64,000 nt of DNA, from positions 1-64,000 of the forward strand of contig JACKBU010000020.1 of the NCBI GenBank assembly GCA_020634395.1, in the 5' to 3' direction. The position numbers and the translations under genes were made by a program. Shown here in pieces: positions 8,689 to 17,288 of the stretch. The stretch is from Ardenticatenaceae bacterium (GTDB lineage: Bacteria > Chloroflexota > Anaerolineae > Promineifilales > Promineifilaceae). Within the stretch, counting starts at the first letter, position 1. Each line of letters begins with the position of its first letter. Below the pieces are notes generated by a model that saw only the letters and a list, made by a program, of their open reading frames with translations, did no database searches and was not told the DNA's origin.

Positions 8689-9276
8689 ATGAGCAAAAAA
8701 GAGAAAAAAGAGAAATCAGCTGTATATAACATTTTAGCCTTCAACTTTGCCGGTGAAGACACAGCAAAAGAGACGGTCAAGGAAATCAAAAAATCTGGCG
8801 TATTAGAAGGTCAGCTAATCGTCGCCGAAGCTGTGGTCTCCGTAGATGACAAGGGTAAGGCACACATCCATGAACCGGGACACGGAGCAATAGGTGGTAC
8901 CGGTGGCGCCGTCGTCGGCGGTTTGTTGGGCTTGATTGGCGGCCCGGCGGGCTTACTGGCCTGGACAGTGGGCGGCGCCGTGGTAGGTGGTGCGGCCGGC
9001 AAGTATTTGGGACGGCCGTTTTCCAAGGGCGAACTCAAAGAAATCGGTGAAGCCATGCAGCCCGACACCTCCGCTTTCCTGCTGCTGGTGGAAGACTGGG
9101 TGAGTGAAAACGTCATCAACAAGATGGATGGCTTCAACGCCAACGTCGTCACCCTGACCGTCGGCGATGAGCTTTCTGGCGAAATTGCCCAGATGGTAGC
9201 CGGTGAAGCCACAGTGTCCGCCCCCGCAGCTGATGATGCAAAAGCAGACAGTGACGATTCGGATTCTGGGAAATAA
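8689..9276 (+). CDS. DUF1269 domain protein, glycine-rich membrane-associated
   Basis: 195 residues from the ATG at 8689, chosen over the adjacent ATG at 8686 because it sits seven bases behind AAGGAG. The N-terminus is highly charged (MSKKEKKEKS). A ferredoxin-like segment follows (YNILAFNFAGEDTAKETV). A Gly/Ala-rich hydrophobic hairpin around residues 65-105 comes next (GGTGGAVVGGLLGLIGGPAG), then a second alpha/beta part with DTSAFLLLVEDW and an acidic C-terminal tail. This is the DUF1269 layout. The biochemical role is unknown; the family is often linked to stress responses. It opens a run of five small proteins, including a paralog at 9796. Confidence 0.8.
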   Translation: MSKKEKKEKSAVYNILAFNFAGEDTAKETVKEIKKSGVLEGQLIVAEAVVSVDDKGKAHIHEPGHGAIGGTGGAVVGGLLGLIGGPAGLLAWTVGGAVVGGAAGKYLGRPFSKGELKEIGEAMQPDTSAFLLLVEDWVSENVINKMDGFNANVVTLTVGDELSGEIAQMVAGEATVSAPAADDAKADSDDSDSGK

Positions 9277-9337
9277 CGGCTGATCAGGTACGAGATGGGG
9301 ATTGAATATCCCCATCTCCAACTAAGGAAAAAATCTC

Positions 9338-9703
9338 GTGTTAGAAAAACTCAATGAAAGTTCTGGCTCCGTTGTGGGCTACAAAGTTGTAGGCAAGGTC
9401 ACTGCCGAAGATTATCAGAAATTAGAGCCGGAGGTACAAACCCTGGTCGATAAATACGACGATGACGTATGCCTCCTGCTTAACCTGCAAGAATTCGCCG
9501 GTGAAGAAGCCAAAGCCTGGCTGCCCGACTTGAAATTCGGCCATCGCTTCCATGACAAAATAGCCAGGATGGCCATCGTGGGCGACAAACGGTGGGAAAA
9601 ATGGTTAACCTCTCTCGCCGATCCCTTTTATGCCAAAGATGCCAAATTCTTCCACTCGGCAGAGATAGATAAGGCATGGGCCTGGTTGCGGGAAGAAGAT
9701 TAA
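9338..9703 (+). CDS. SpoIIAA-like (STAS-fold) protein
   Basis: 121 residues starting at a GTG behind AAGGAAAAAATCTC. It reads as a complete SpoIIAA-like domain: a first strand pair (VVGYKVVGKVTAEDYQKL), a central strand VCLLLNLQEF, and the characteristic KIARMAIVGDKRWEKWLT and FFHSAEIDKAWAWL ending. Members of this family have the STAS fold but generally lack the phosphorylatable serine. They bind lipophilic ligands or membranes. Its place between two DUF1269 genes suggests a shared stress or envelope role, which is inference. Confidence 0.8.
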   Translation: MLEKLNESSGSVVGYKVVGKVTAEDYQKLEPEVQTLVDKYDDDVCLLLNLQEFAGEEAKAWLPDLKFGHRFHDKIARMAIVGDKRWEKWLTSLADPFYAKDAKFFHSAEIDKAWAWLREED

Positions 9704-9795
9704 ACTTAATTACCAACGATAAATATAAGTTGAAAGTGTGACAGCGTGGAAAACCAAGTCATTCCCTTTCACAAAAACAAAAAAAGGAAATAACC

Positions 9796-10290
9796 ATGAG
9801 TGATTTAATCGTATTAGCCTTTGATGATGAAACCAGTGCCTTCCAAATGCGGGACAAGCTGCTGCAAATGCAAAAACAGCAGCTAATTTCCCTCTCTGAT
9901 GCTGCCATTGTTACCCGTAAAGCAGATGGCAAACCGAAAATAAAGCAGCTAAACAGCCTGGTAGGTGCCGGCGCCATGGGCGGCGCTTTTTGGGGTATGT
10001 TGATCGGGCTGCTTTTCTGGGCTCCCTGGTTAGGCCTGGCAGCGGGTGCGCTCGGTGGCGCTATCGGCGGCAAATTCACTGATATTGGCGTTGACGACAA
10101 GTTCATCAAGGAAGTGGGTGAAAAGGTTGAGCCTGGCCATTCAGCCCTTTTCTTGCTGGTAGAAAAATCGACCCCGGACAAAGTGCTGCCGGAACTACAA
10201 TCCTTTAATGCCACCGTTTTGCAGACTTCTCTCTCCAAAGAAGATGAAGCCAAACTGCGTGAAGCGTTTGGTGCCCCTGAAGAGGCATAA
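9796..10290 (+). CDS. DUF1269 domain protein, second paralog
   Basis: 164 residues with a good ribosome site (AAAAAGGAAATAACC before the ATG). The same plan as the protein at 8689 is seen: LIVLAFDDETSAFQMRDKL, then TRKADGKPKIKQ, a Gly/Ala-rich hydrophobic hairpin (residues ~57-95), a DDKFIKEVGEKVEPGHSALF segment and a short acidic tail. It lacks the lysine-rich N-terminus and long acidic C-terminus of the first copy. The two copies flank the SpoIIAA-like gene. Function unknown beyond family membership. Confidence 0.82.
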   Translation: MSDLIVLAFDDETSAFQMRDKLLQMQKQQLISLSDAAIVTRKADGKPKIKQLNSLVGAGAMGGAFWGMLIGLLFWAPWLGLAAGALGGAIGGKFTDIGVDDKFIKEVGEKVEPGHSALFLLVEKSTPDKVLPELQSFNATVLQTSLSKEDEAKLREAFGAPEEA

Positions 10291-10323
10291 AATCATTTCG
10301 GAGAACATTTTTTAAGATGATGG

Positions 10324-10377
10324 CCGGCGCTCAAACGAGTAATAAACAAAACACGTTTTGGGCGCTGGTTGCTTTTT
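10324..10377 (+). terminator. Possible terminator or attenuator hairpin
   Basis: CCGGCGCTCAAACG pairs imperfectly with CGTTTTGGGCGCTGG further on and is followed by TTGCTTTTT. It lies between the second DUF1269 gene and the DUF6325 gene. It could end the first transcript or reduce read-through. The stem is imperfect and the loop long, so this is tentative. Confidence 0.35.
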
Positions 10378-10407
10378 CTGCAGGCACGCTGCAAAAGGAG
10401 AATTCAT

Positions 10408-10848
10408 ATGTCCCATGGACCCATCGATTTCATCGTCTTGAGCTTTAGCGGTAACAAGTTCAAAGGCGAAATATTAGACAGCCTGGTCGAGTTGGTAGAG
10501 AGCGAAACGATCCGCATTATCGACCTGCTTATTGTCATCAAGGATGAACAGGGCGATTTACTTGCCGTTGAAATAGAACAACACGATCCCGAAATTTCCG
10601 AGTTTTTTGCGCCACTGGATTTTGAGACCAACGGCATGATCACGGCCGAAGATGTTGAAATGATTGGCGCTAACCTGGAAAACAACAGCACGGCCGCCAT
10701 GATGCTGTTTGAGAATACCTGGGCGGTGAAATTTAAAGAAGCCGTTCTCAACGCCGATGGTCAACTGCTTGTACAAGGGCGTATTCCCTCGGAAGATATC
10801 GATAATGCCCTGGCAGAAATGGCTGAAATTGATGCCCAGGCGGCATAA
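10408..10848 (+). CDS. DUF6325-type protein
   Basis: 146 residues from the ATG at 10408, which follows AAAGGAGAATTCAT; an earlier in-frame TTG at 10369 has no support. The opening HGPIDFIVLSFSGNKF, followed by IRIIDLLIVIKDEQGD, a pair of acidic helices (TAEDVEMIGANL) and STAAMMLFENTWAVKFKEA, is the pattern annotated as DUF6325. This family is usually found next to SHOCT proteins, as here: the SHOCT gene starts 15 bases downstream. The C-terminal IPSEDIDNALAEMAEID is strongly acidic. The biochemical role is unknown; co-occurrence with DUF1269 proteins suggests a common regulator or membrane partner. Confidence 0.7.
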   Translation: MSHGPIDFIVLSFSGNKFKGEILDSLVELVESETIRIIDLLIVIKDEQGDLLAVEIEQHDPEISEFFAPLDFETNGMITAEDVEMIGANLENNSTAAMMLFENTWAVKFKEAVLNADGQLLVQGRIPSEDIDNALAEMAEIDAQAA

Positions 10849-10863
10849 AGGAGCAAAGAAATC

Positions 10864-11223
10864 ATGATGCGTAGAAGAATGATGAGACCGCGTAGACCAT
10901 TAATGCGCACAATGGTTGGTGCCGCCGTGGCTGGCGGTACGGCCGCTGCGGTAGGGGGTGCTGTGCAGCATCATCAGCAAGAAAAATATGCCCAACAAGA
11001 GTACGAGGATTATGCCGTACAACAGCAAATGATGCAGGATCAGCAGGCAGAAACAGCGCAATATGTCCCTCCGCCGGAACCCGCCGCTCCGCCACCTCAG
11101 CAGGCTGCCCCAGCCGGTGACGACATGGTGACAAAACTCAACCAGCTGGCTCAAATGCATGCTTCCGGCGTCCTCAGCGACGAAGAGTTTGCAGCGGCTA
11201 AGCAAAAACTACTGGCCCAGTAG
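10864..11223 (+). CDS. SHOCT domain protein with basic, hydrophobic N-terminus
   Basis: 119 residues behind AAAGGAGCAAAGAAATC. The N-terminus is very basic (MMRRRMMRPRRPLMR) and followed by a short Gly/Ala helix (VGAAVAGGTAAAVGGAV). A Gln-rich, then Pro/Ala-rich linker leads to a C-terminal SHOCT motif: LNQLAQMHASGVLSDEEFAA then AKQKLLAQ. SHOCT is a short oligomerisation module. The protein probably attaches to the membrane or nucleic acid by its basic head. It is the partner gene of the DUF6325 gene just upstream and precedes the arylsulfatase by 78 bases. Confidence 0.8.
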   Translation: MMRRRMMRPRRPLMRTMVGAAVAGGTAAAVGGAVQHHQQEKYAQQEYEDYAVQQQMMQDQQAETAQYVPPPEPAAPPPQQAAPAGDDMVTKLNQLAQMHASGVLSDEEFAAAKQKLLAQ

Positions 11224-11301
11224 ATGATAGCTGCTTAAACGTGATCTTAGCCCCATGAAATAAAGTGGATGGAGACAATAGCAACCAATAGGAGGTTTGC
11301 A

Positions 11302-13668
11302 ATGACTGAACAAAAAACATTACCCGAACTGCATACCGAGAAGGTTTTCAAAGGGAAGATCGAACTTGATGTGCGCGACTCGACTCCCGACTGGGAGCCC
11401 TATTTACCCCCTAAGCCGCCTGAAGGCGCGCCAAACGTGCTTTTCATCCTTTATGATGATACAGGGTTGGCGGCCTGGTCACCCTACGGGGGAAGGATCA
11501 ATATGCCGGCGGCGCAGAAGCTGGCCGATACCGGTTTGATTTACACCCAGTGGCACACGTGCGCCTTATGCGCTCCCACCCGATCCACCTGCCTGACCGG
11601 CCGGAACCACCACGTCAACGGCTTTGCCGAAATCGCTGAGGGTTCTAATGGCTTCCCTGGCTATCACGCTCGCATTCCTGATCAGTGCGCCACCATCCCG
11701 CACATCCTGCAGGATGCCGGTTGGAGCACCTTCTGGGTGGGCAAGAACCACAACGTTCCCGAGCAGGATATGGGCCCTGGCGGGTATAAAGGCACGTGGC
11801 CTTTACAAAAGGGCTTCGACCGCTTCTACGGGTTTCTGGGCGGCGAGACCAACCAGTGGTACCCAGACCTGGTTGAAGACAACCATTACATTGACCAGCC
11901 CTACATGCCCGAGGAAGGCTATCACTTGTCCAAGGACCTGGCCGACCAGGCCATCCGTATGATCCGTGACCAGAAGGCCAGCAATCCCTCCAAGCCCTGG
12001 TACATGTGGTTCTGCCCGGGCGCTAACCATGCCCCCCACCAATGCCCCCAGGAGTACATTGACAAGTACAAGGGCAAGTTTGACGATGGTTACGATGCCT
12101 ACCGCGAATGGGTGCTAGAGCGCATGATCGAAAAGGGTGTTATGCCCGAGGGTACCAAGCTGACCCCGTTTAACCCGATACCGGAGGACCAGGCAAACGC
12201 TGCGGATTACGTTTTGCCGTGGGATACGTTGAGCGATGACCAAAAGAAGCTCTTCTGCCGCATGGCCGAGGTGTTCGCCGGTTTCTCCGAGTACACCGAC
12301 GCCCAAATCGGACGCATCTTCGATTATCTGGAGGAATCAGGCCAGTTCGATAATACGCTCATCCTCTACGCCGCCGACAACGGCACTTCGGGCGAAGGCT
12401 CGCCCAACGGCTCGGTCAACGAGAATAAGTTCTTCAACGGTTTCCCTGATGATCTCCAGGAGAACCTGGCGATGATCGACAAACTCGGCGGGCCGGATTG
12501 CTACAACCACATGCCTACCGGTTGGGCGGCCGCCTTCTCAACCCCCTTCAAGATGTTCAAGCGCTACTCGCAGTACTCCGGCGGCACCTGTGACCCGATG
12601 ATCATCTCCTGGCCGAAGGGCATAGGGGCGCGCGGTGAGGTGCGGCACCAGTACCATCATTCCACCGACGTCGCGGCTACCATCCTGGATGTATGCGGAT
12701 TAGAGATGCCTGAAACCTATCGCGGCGTGGAGCAGTACCCGATGAACGGGATTTCGATGCGCTACAGCTTCGACGCCGATCCGGAGGGACCAACCCAAAG
12801 GAAGCATCAATACTATGAGATGATGGGCACGCGCGGCATGTGGGAAGATGGCTGGCACGCTGCCGCTACCCATGCGCCGCTGACCGGCAAAGGCCACTTT
12901 GACCAGGACCGGTGGGAGCTGTATCACGTTGCCGAAGATCGCTCCGAATCTACAGATCTGGCCGAGAAGTACCCGGAGAAGCTTGAGCACCTCAAGCAGT
13001 TGTGGATGGACGAGGCGCGCAAGAACCTGGTGCTGCCCCTCAACGATTTCCCCGCGGTAGTCGTTGCTGGCATTGAACGGCCGTCTACCGAGCCGCCACG
13101 GGAACGCTACATCTACTACCCGGACACAACGGCCGTTCCCGAAGGCGTGGCGGCCAACGTTCGCGGGCGCTCGTACAAGATTTTGGCTAATGTGGAAGTT
13201 GGCGAGGAAACTTCTGGCGTCATCTTCGCTCATGGTTCCCGCTTTGGCGGGCACTCGCTGTTCATCAAAGATCACAAGCTGTATTACGTGTATAACTTCC
13301 TGGGCATCCCGCCGGAGCAGAAGTTCGTCTCCGATGAGATCCTCAAGCCCGGCAAGTACACGCTCGGCGTGGAGTTCATCCGAGAGAGGGCGGGCGAGTA
13401 CCACGAGTCGCACGGCACGGCCAAACTGTATATCAACGACAAGGTGGTCGCCGAAGGTCCGATGCGCACCCAGACCGGCAAGTTCACCCTATGCGGTGAC
13501 GGCCTGTGCGTCGGCCGTGACAGCGCGGATGCTGTCGCCAAGGAATACACACCTGAGACTCAAGGCGCTTTTACCGGCGGCACTATCCAGTTTGTAGAAG
13601 TCTCGGTGGAGAAGGAGCAATATCGAAACCTCGAAATGGAGATGGCGGCAGCTTTTGCCGTAGACTAA
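11302..13668 (+). CDS. Arylsulfatase, Cys-type, apparently cytosolic
   Basis: 788 residues from the ATG at 11302, which follows ATAGGAGGTTTGCA; an in-frame ATG at 11269 is less well placed. Metal-binding aspartates are in LYDDTG (D52, D53). The sulfatase signature C-A-P-T-R-S-T-C-L-T-G-R begins at Cys90, the residue expected to be converted to formylglycine. The second signature region and later YAADNGTSGEG are also present. A C-terminal beta-rich extension follows the catalytic domain (from about residue 620). There is no signal peptide. It hydrolyses sulfate esters, releasing sulfate. A formylglycine-generating enzyme is not in the window. The following genes are a SulP transporter and an MFS exporter on the same strand. 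Confidence 0.92.
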   Translation: MTEQKTLPELHTEKVFKGKIELDVRDSTPDWEPYLPPKPPEGAPNVLFILYDDTGLAAWSPYGGRINMPAAQKLADTGLIYTQWHTCALCAPTRSTCLTGRNHHVNGFAEIAEGSNGFPGYHARIPDQCATIPHILQDAGWSTFWVGKNHNVPEQDMGPGGYKGTWPLQKGFDRFYGFLGGETNQWYPDLVEDNHYIDQPYMPEEGYHLSKDLADQAIRMIRDQKASNPSKPWYMWFCPGANHAPHQCPQEYIDKYKGKFDDGYDAYREWVLERMIEKGVMPEGTKLTPFNPIPEDQANAADYVLPWDTLSDDQKKLFCRMAEVFAGFSEYTDAQIGRIFDYLEESGQFDNTLILYAADNGTSGEGSPNGSVNENKFFNGFPDDLQENLAMIDKLGGPDCYNHMPTGWAAAFSTPFKMFKRYSQYSGGTCDPMIISWPKGIGARGEVRHQYHHSTDVAATILDVCGLEMPETYRGVEQYPMNGISMRYSFDADPEGPTQRKHQYYEMMGTRGMWEDGWHAAATHAPLTGKGHFDQDRWELYHVAEDRSESTDLAEKYPEKLEHLKQLWMDEARKNLVLPLNDFPAVVVAGIERPSTEPPRERYIYYPDTTAVPEGVAANVRGRSYKILANVEVGEETSGVIFAHGSRFGGHSLFIKDHKLYYVYNFLGIPPEQKFVSDEILKPGKYTLGVEFIRERAGEYHESHGTAKLYINDKVVAEGPMRTQTGKFTLCGDGLCVGRDSADAVAKEYTPETQGAFTGGTIQFVEVSVEKEQYRNLEMEMAAAFAVD

Positions 13669-13694
13669 ACCACAAGTTTGTTTCTAACCTTTCA

Positions 13695-13727
13695 AAGTAG
13701 AGACGCCTCGCCGAGGCGTCTCTACTT
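13695..13727. repeat. Palindromic hairpin element with GTAGAGAC ends
   Basis: AAGTAGAGACGCCTCG is followed after one base by its exact reverse complement, giving a 16-bp stem just after the sulfatase stop. It could act as a terminator for that gene, but there is no T-tract. Its ends (GTAGAGA...TCTCTAC) match those of the intragenic palindrome at 56568-56604, so it is more likely a member of a dispersed palindromic repeat family. Confidence 0.7.
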
Positions 13728-13910
13728 CTCGTGCGCTTTATTCCCGCAACAAGGGAACACAAGATAAGCATTGATTTGTCATCACTTTCTCACAGCGCTT
13801 TAACCAGGTGACATCCGACACTGTATGAAATATACCAATATGAGGTATTTGGCAGATCAGACCCAACCAGTTTTGCCCTATGTTCTAAAAACCGAACTAA
13901 GGAGAAGAAT

Positions 13911-15611
13911 GTGAATATCAAAGATTATGCGCTTTCTCTGAAACCAGACCCCAAAAATCTGAAATCTGACGCAGTTGCCGGATTTGCCACGGGCTTGTTC
14001 AGCATCCCTGAGGGGATGGCCTACGCCCAGTTAGCCGGTGTGAATCCGGTGTACGGTTTGTACTCCGGCATCATCGCCACCATCGCGGCCTCCCTGACAA
14101 CTGGAACCATCTTGATGGTCAGCACTGTAACCAGCGCCATCGCTCTCTCGACAGCCAGCGTCCTGCAAACGGCCGACATTCAAGACAGCCAGATGCCCGC
14201 TGCCCTGTTCACCATCACCTTTATGGTCGGGGTCATGATGCTCGCTTTGGGGCTGCTGCGCCTGGGCAGTTTGGTCAATTTTGTCTCCAACGCCGTCATG
14301 ACCGGTTTTGTGGCCGCAGCATCTATGTTGATTATCATTGGCGAGATGGGCGACTTTTCCGGCTATGCCCCCTCGGGCAGCAATAAGCTGCTGGAGGTCG
14401 TGGATTGGTTTTCGAATATTTCGCAGTGGAATTGGATGGTTGTGGCTGTTTCCGTCAGTTCCCTTGTGCTCATGCTTGTCCTCAAACGCATCCCTAAAAC
14501 AGAAAAGCTGGCTGCTATTTTCACCCTGCTTATCATGACAGTCGTTGTTTCCCTACTGAAACTGGATGTGCCTCTGGTAAGCAGCATTGCTACCATTCCA
14601 AACAGTTTGCCAGCCCCCATGCTGCCTGCTTTTAGCTTAATACCCAAACTGGCCCTGGGATCGCTCTCGGTGGCGTTGGTAGCGCTGGTGCAAGGGGCAG
14701 GTATCAGCACCGCCTATCCGAATCCGGACGGTAGCCGCGCCAGCGCCAGCCGTGACTTTATCGGGGAAGGCATTGGCAATTTACTGGGCAGCTTCTTCCA
14801 ATCGATGGGGACAGGCGGCTCCCTCTCCCGTACCGGCATTAGCGTCGGAGCAGGGACTCAATCGCGCTGGGGCGGCATTTTTGCTGGTTTGTGGCTGGGT
14901 CTGATTCTCTTGCTCTTCGGCAGCCTGGCTGAATTAGTGCCGCTGTCTGTCATTGCTGGGATGTTGTTCGTCATTGGCGGGGAATTGATTGCTGCCCGTT
15001 TACCGAATGCCAGGTTGGTGTACACGTCGTCCTTGGGGTCTGCGGCTGCCGGTTTGTTGACCTTCGTTTCTGCTTTGTTTATTCCCCTGCAATATACTAT
15101 TTTCCTGGGGGCAGGGTTATCGCTGCTGCTTTACATTGGCGTCTCCGCTTCCAAAATCCGATTGTTCCAATTAGTACGAGGGGAAGATGGTTACTGGCAG
15201 GAACAAGATTTGCCTCAAACATTTCCTTCCAATCAGGCAACGGTTGTTGCTTATGAAGGGGCCAATTTCTTTGCCGAAGTACCGGCCATCATCGGCAAGA
15301 TGCCTTCCCTTGAAGGCGTCAGCCATGCAGTAATCATTTGGCGCTTGCGTGGCGCAGAAGAGATTCACAGCACATTTCTTAAGCAGCTGTCCTTATTTGC
15401 CCAAAAGGCGCAGGCTGGCGCCAACCGCTTTATGCTGGAAGGTGTTGAGCCACACGTCATGACGACATTGGAAAAAACAGGCATCCTTGATGCACTCGGC
15501 CGTGACAACGTGTTTCCAGTTCAGCCTGGCATGGGGCAGGCGCTCGACAGTGCCTGGCAAGAAGGGCAAGCATGGCTGGCGGCGAAATCTAGACAGACAA
15601 AGGAAGAATAA
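13911..15611 (+). CDS. SulP-family anion transporter with STAS domain, second copy
   Basis: 566 residues, the same length as the copy at 4729-6429. It starts at GTG behind AAGGAGAAGAAT. The SulP signature GMAYAQLAGVNPVYGLYSGI is near residue 38-57. Around a dozen membrane segments follow, then a divergent C-terminal STAS domain (ATVVAYEGANFFAEVPAII and onward). The two copies share layout but differ throughout, so they are old paralogs. The position two genes after nothing but the sulfatase suggests uptake or release of sulfate; substrate is not proven. The MFS gene follows after a single base. Confidence 0.9.
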   Translation: MNIKDYALSLKPDPKNLKSDAVAGFATGLFSIPEGMAYAQLAGVNPVYGLYSGIIATIAASLTTGTILMVSTVTSAIALSTASVLQTADIQDSQMPAALFTITFMVGVMMLALGLLRLGSLVNFVSNAVMTGFVAAASMLIIIGEMGDFSGYAPSGSNKLLEVVDWFSNISQWNWMVVAVSVSSLVLMLVLKRIPKTEKLAAIFTLLIMTVVVSLLKLDVPLVSSIATIPNSLPAPMLPAFSLIPKLALGSLSVALVALVQGAGISTAYPNPDGSRASASRDFIGEGIGNLLGSFFQSMGTGGSLSRTGISVGAGTQSRWGGIFAGLWLGLILLLFGSLAELVPLSVIAGMLFVIGGELIAARLPNARLVYTSSLGSAAAGLLTFVSALFIPLQYTIFLGAGLSLLLYIGVSASKIRLFQLVRGEDGYWQEQDLPQTFPSNQATVVAYEGANFFAEVPAIIGKMPSLEGVSHAVIIWRLRGAEEIHSTFLKQLSLFAQKAQAGANRFMLEGVEPHVMTTLEKTGILDALGRDNVFPVQPGMGQALDSAWQEGQAWLAAKSRQTKEE

Positions 15612-15612
15612 T

Positions 15613-17226
15613 GTGAGTCACAATAAAGATATAAACACTAAAAAACCCCCGGCAAAGCCGACTGCATCATCAACCGTGCCGGAAAAGGCGGGGATAGTCC
15701 TGGCAACTCTCATCGTTGTGGCCGCCGTGGCCAATCTTCCTTTAGCGATGGCGAATGTGGCGCTGCCCGCTATCGGCACTTATTTCAATGCTTCCCAGAC
15801 CCAACTCAACCTGGTAGCGGTCGGTTATTCGCTGGGCCTGGCCTGCTCGGTGCTGTGGCTTGGTGCCCTGGGCGACCGCTACGGCCGTAAGCAGATCGCG
15901 CTGCTTGGTGTTACGCTGGCCATACCGGCTGCACTCATTTGCGGGTTCGCCCCAAGCATCGAGATATTGATTGCGGGCCGTCTATTTGGCGGTATCGCTG
16001 CCGGTATGGCTTTTCCGACCTGCCTGGCTTTGATCGCGGCATTGTGGGGACCAGGCCCGGCACGAACGCGTTCGATCGCCTTATGGGCAGCCGCGGGCGG
16101 CGCTCTTAACGCCTGTGGTCCCCTCATCTCCGGGGGGCTGCTGTTATTCCTGCCGTGGAATGCGGTTTTCCTGGTGGTCATCCCGGTCGCGCTGGTGGCG
16201 CTTGTCATGGCACTCAAGTTTATTCCGTCGCACGTGCATGAGTCGCCAGAACAGGTTGACAATTTCGGCGGCATCCTGTCGCTGGTCTTTGTCGGCGCGC
16301 TTATTCTGGCCATCAATTTTGCGCCGGTGCCCAACATGGGCAAGCTGGTGTTGAGTTTAACGGCCGTTACCATAGTAACCTTGATACTCTTCGTTATCCG
16401 CCAGCGCCGGGCCAAGAATCCCCTCTATGATCTGAAGGTGGCAGCGCGGCCTACGTTCTGGGTAGCAGCGGTCGGCGGCGTCATCGTGTTCGGCTCACTC
16501 ATGGGTGCGATGTTCCTTGGGCAGCAGTTCATGCAAAATGTGCTTGGTTATTCAACGGTGGCCGCCGGGGCGGCGATCCTGCCGGCGGCCGTCCTGATGA
16601 TCCTGGTGGCGCCGCGTTCAGCTAAGTTGGTACAGGAGCAGGGATCTCGTTTCACGTTGCTCTTAAGTTTTGGCGCTGTGTTGATCGCCTTAGTGATCAT
16701 GTTCTTGTTCTGGAACGAAGGCATTTCTTACTGGTCAATTGGAACTGCCTATGTCTTTCTGGGGATCGGTGTGGGGCTGGGAGGCACGCCTTCTTCCAAT
16801 TCACTCGCCGCTTCGGTGCCGATTACAAAGGTAGGTATGGCTTCTGGCACAACGGACTTGCAGCGCGATCTGGGCGGGGCGCTGATGCAGTCGATCTTCG
16901 GAGCGCTGCTCGCCGCCGGTTTTGCATCCTCGATGAGCTCAGCCATTGCCGCCGCACCGAACGCTGCCGAAATCTCCAATAGTGTTGCCAGCCAATTGAT
17001 GCTTTCTTATGCCAGTGCCGAAAATATCGCGCAGCAGTATCCGCAGTATGCCGAGCAGATCACGGCGGCGGCCAAAACGGCGTTTCTGGCCGGCGATGAT
17101 AAGGCCTATATTGCCGGGATTATCTCTGTGCTGATTGGCGCAGCGCTCGTTTTTTTCTTCTTTCCAAAGAAGAAAAAAGAAGACGAGTTATTACAGCAAT
17201 ACCACGCTGCAGATACGAAGCAGTAG
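15613..17226 (+). CDS. MFS transporter, DHA2-like drug or metabolite exporter
   Basis: 537 residues from the GTG at 15613, which immediately follows the SulP stop and sits behind AGGAAGAATAAT, indicating coupled translation. An earlier in-frame start would lie inside the SulP gene. About 14 hydrophobic segments are seen. The MFS loop 2-3 signature GALGDRYGRKQIALLG is near residue 85-100, with a conserved antiporter-type stretch in helix 5 (GGALNACGPLISGG). The C-terminus is a Lys/Glu-rich cytoplasmic tail. This is the 14-helix DHA2 layout. Substrate unknown. Confidence 0.85.
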   Translation: MSHNKDINTKKPPAKPTASSTVPEKAGIVLATLIVVAAVANLPLAMANVALPAIGTYFNASQTQLNLVAVGYSLGLACSVLWLGALGDRYGRKQIALLGVTLAIPAALICGFAPSIEILIAGRLFGGIAAGMAFPTCLALIAALWGPGPARTRSIALWAAAGGALNACGPLISGGLLLFLPWNAVFLVVIPVALVALVMALKFIPSHVHESPEQVDNFGGILSLVFVGALILAINFAPVPNMGKLVLSLTAVTIVTLILFVIRQRRAKNPLYDLKVAARPTFWVAAVGGVIVFGSLMGAMFLGQQFMQNVLGYSTVAAGAAILPAAVLMILVAPRSAKLVQEQGSRFTLLLSFGAVLIALVIMFLFWNEGISYWSIGTAYVFLGIGVGLGGTPSSNSLAASVPITKVGMASGTTDLQRDLGGALMQSIFGALLAAGFASSMSSAIAAAPNAAEISNSVASQLMLSYASAENIAQQYPQYAEQITAAAKTAFLAGDDKAYIAGIISVLIGAALVFFFFPKKKKEDELLQQYHAADTKQ

Positions 17227-17288
17227 AAATGTGAACGGGGTGCAATATAGCCTCGAATGCGTGTAAGTAAGCGGAAAAGGAGACAGGT

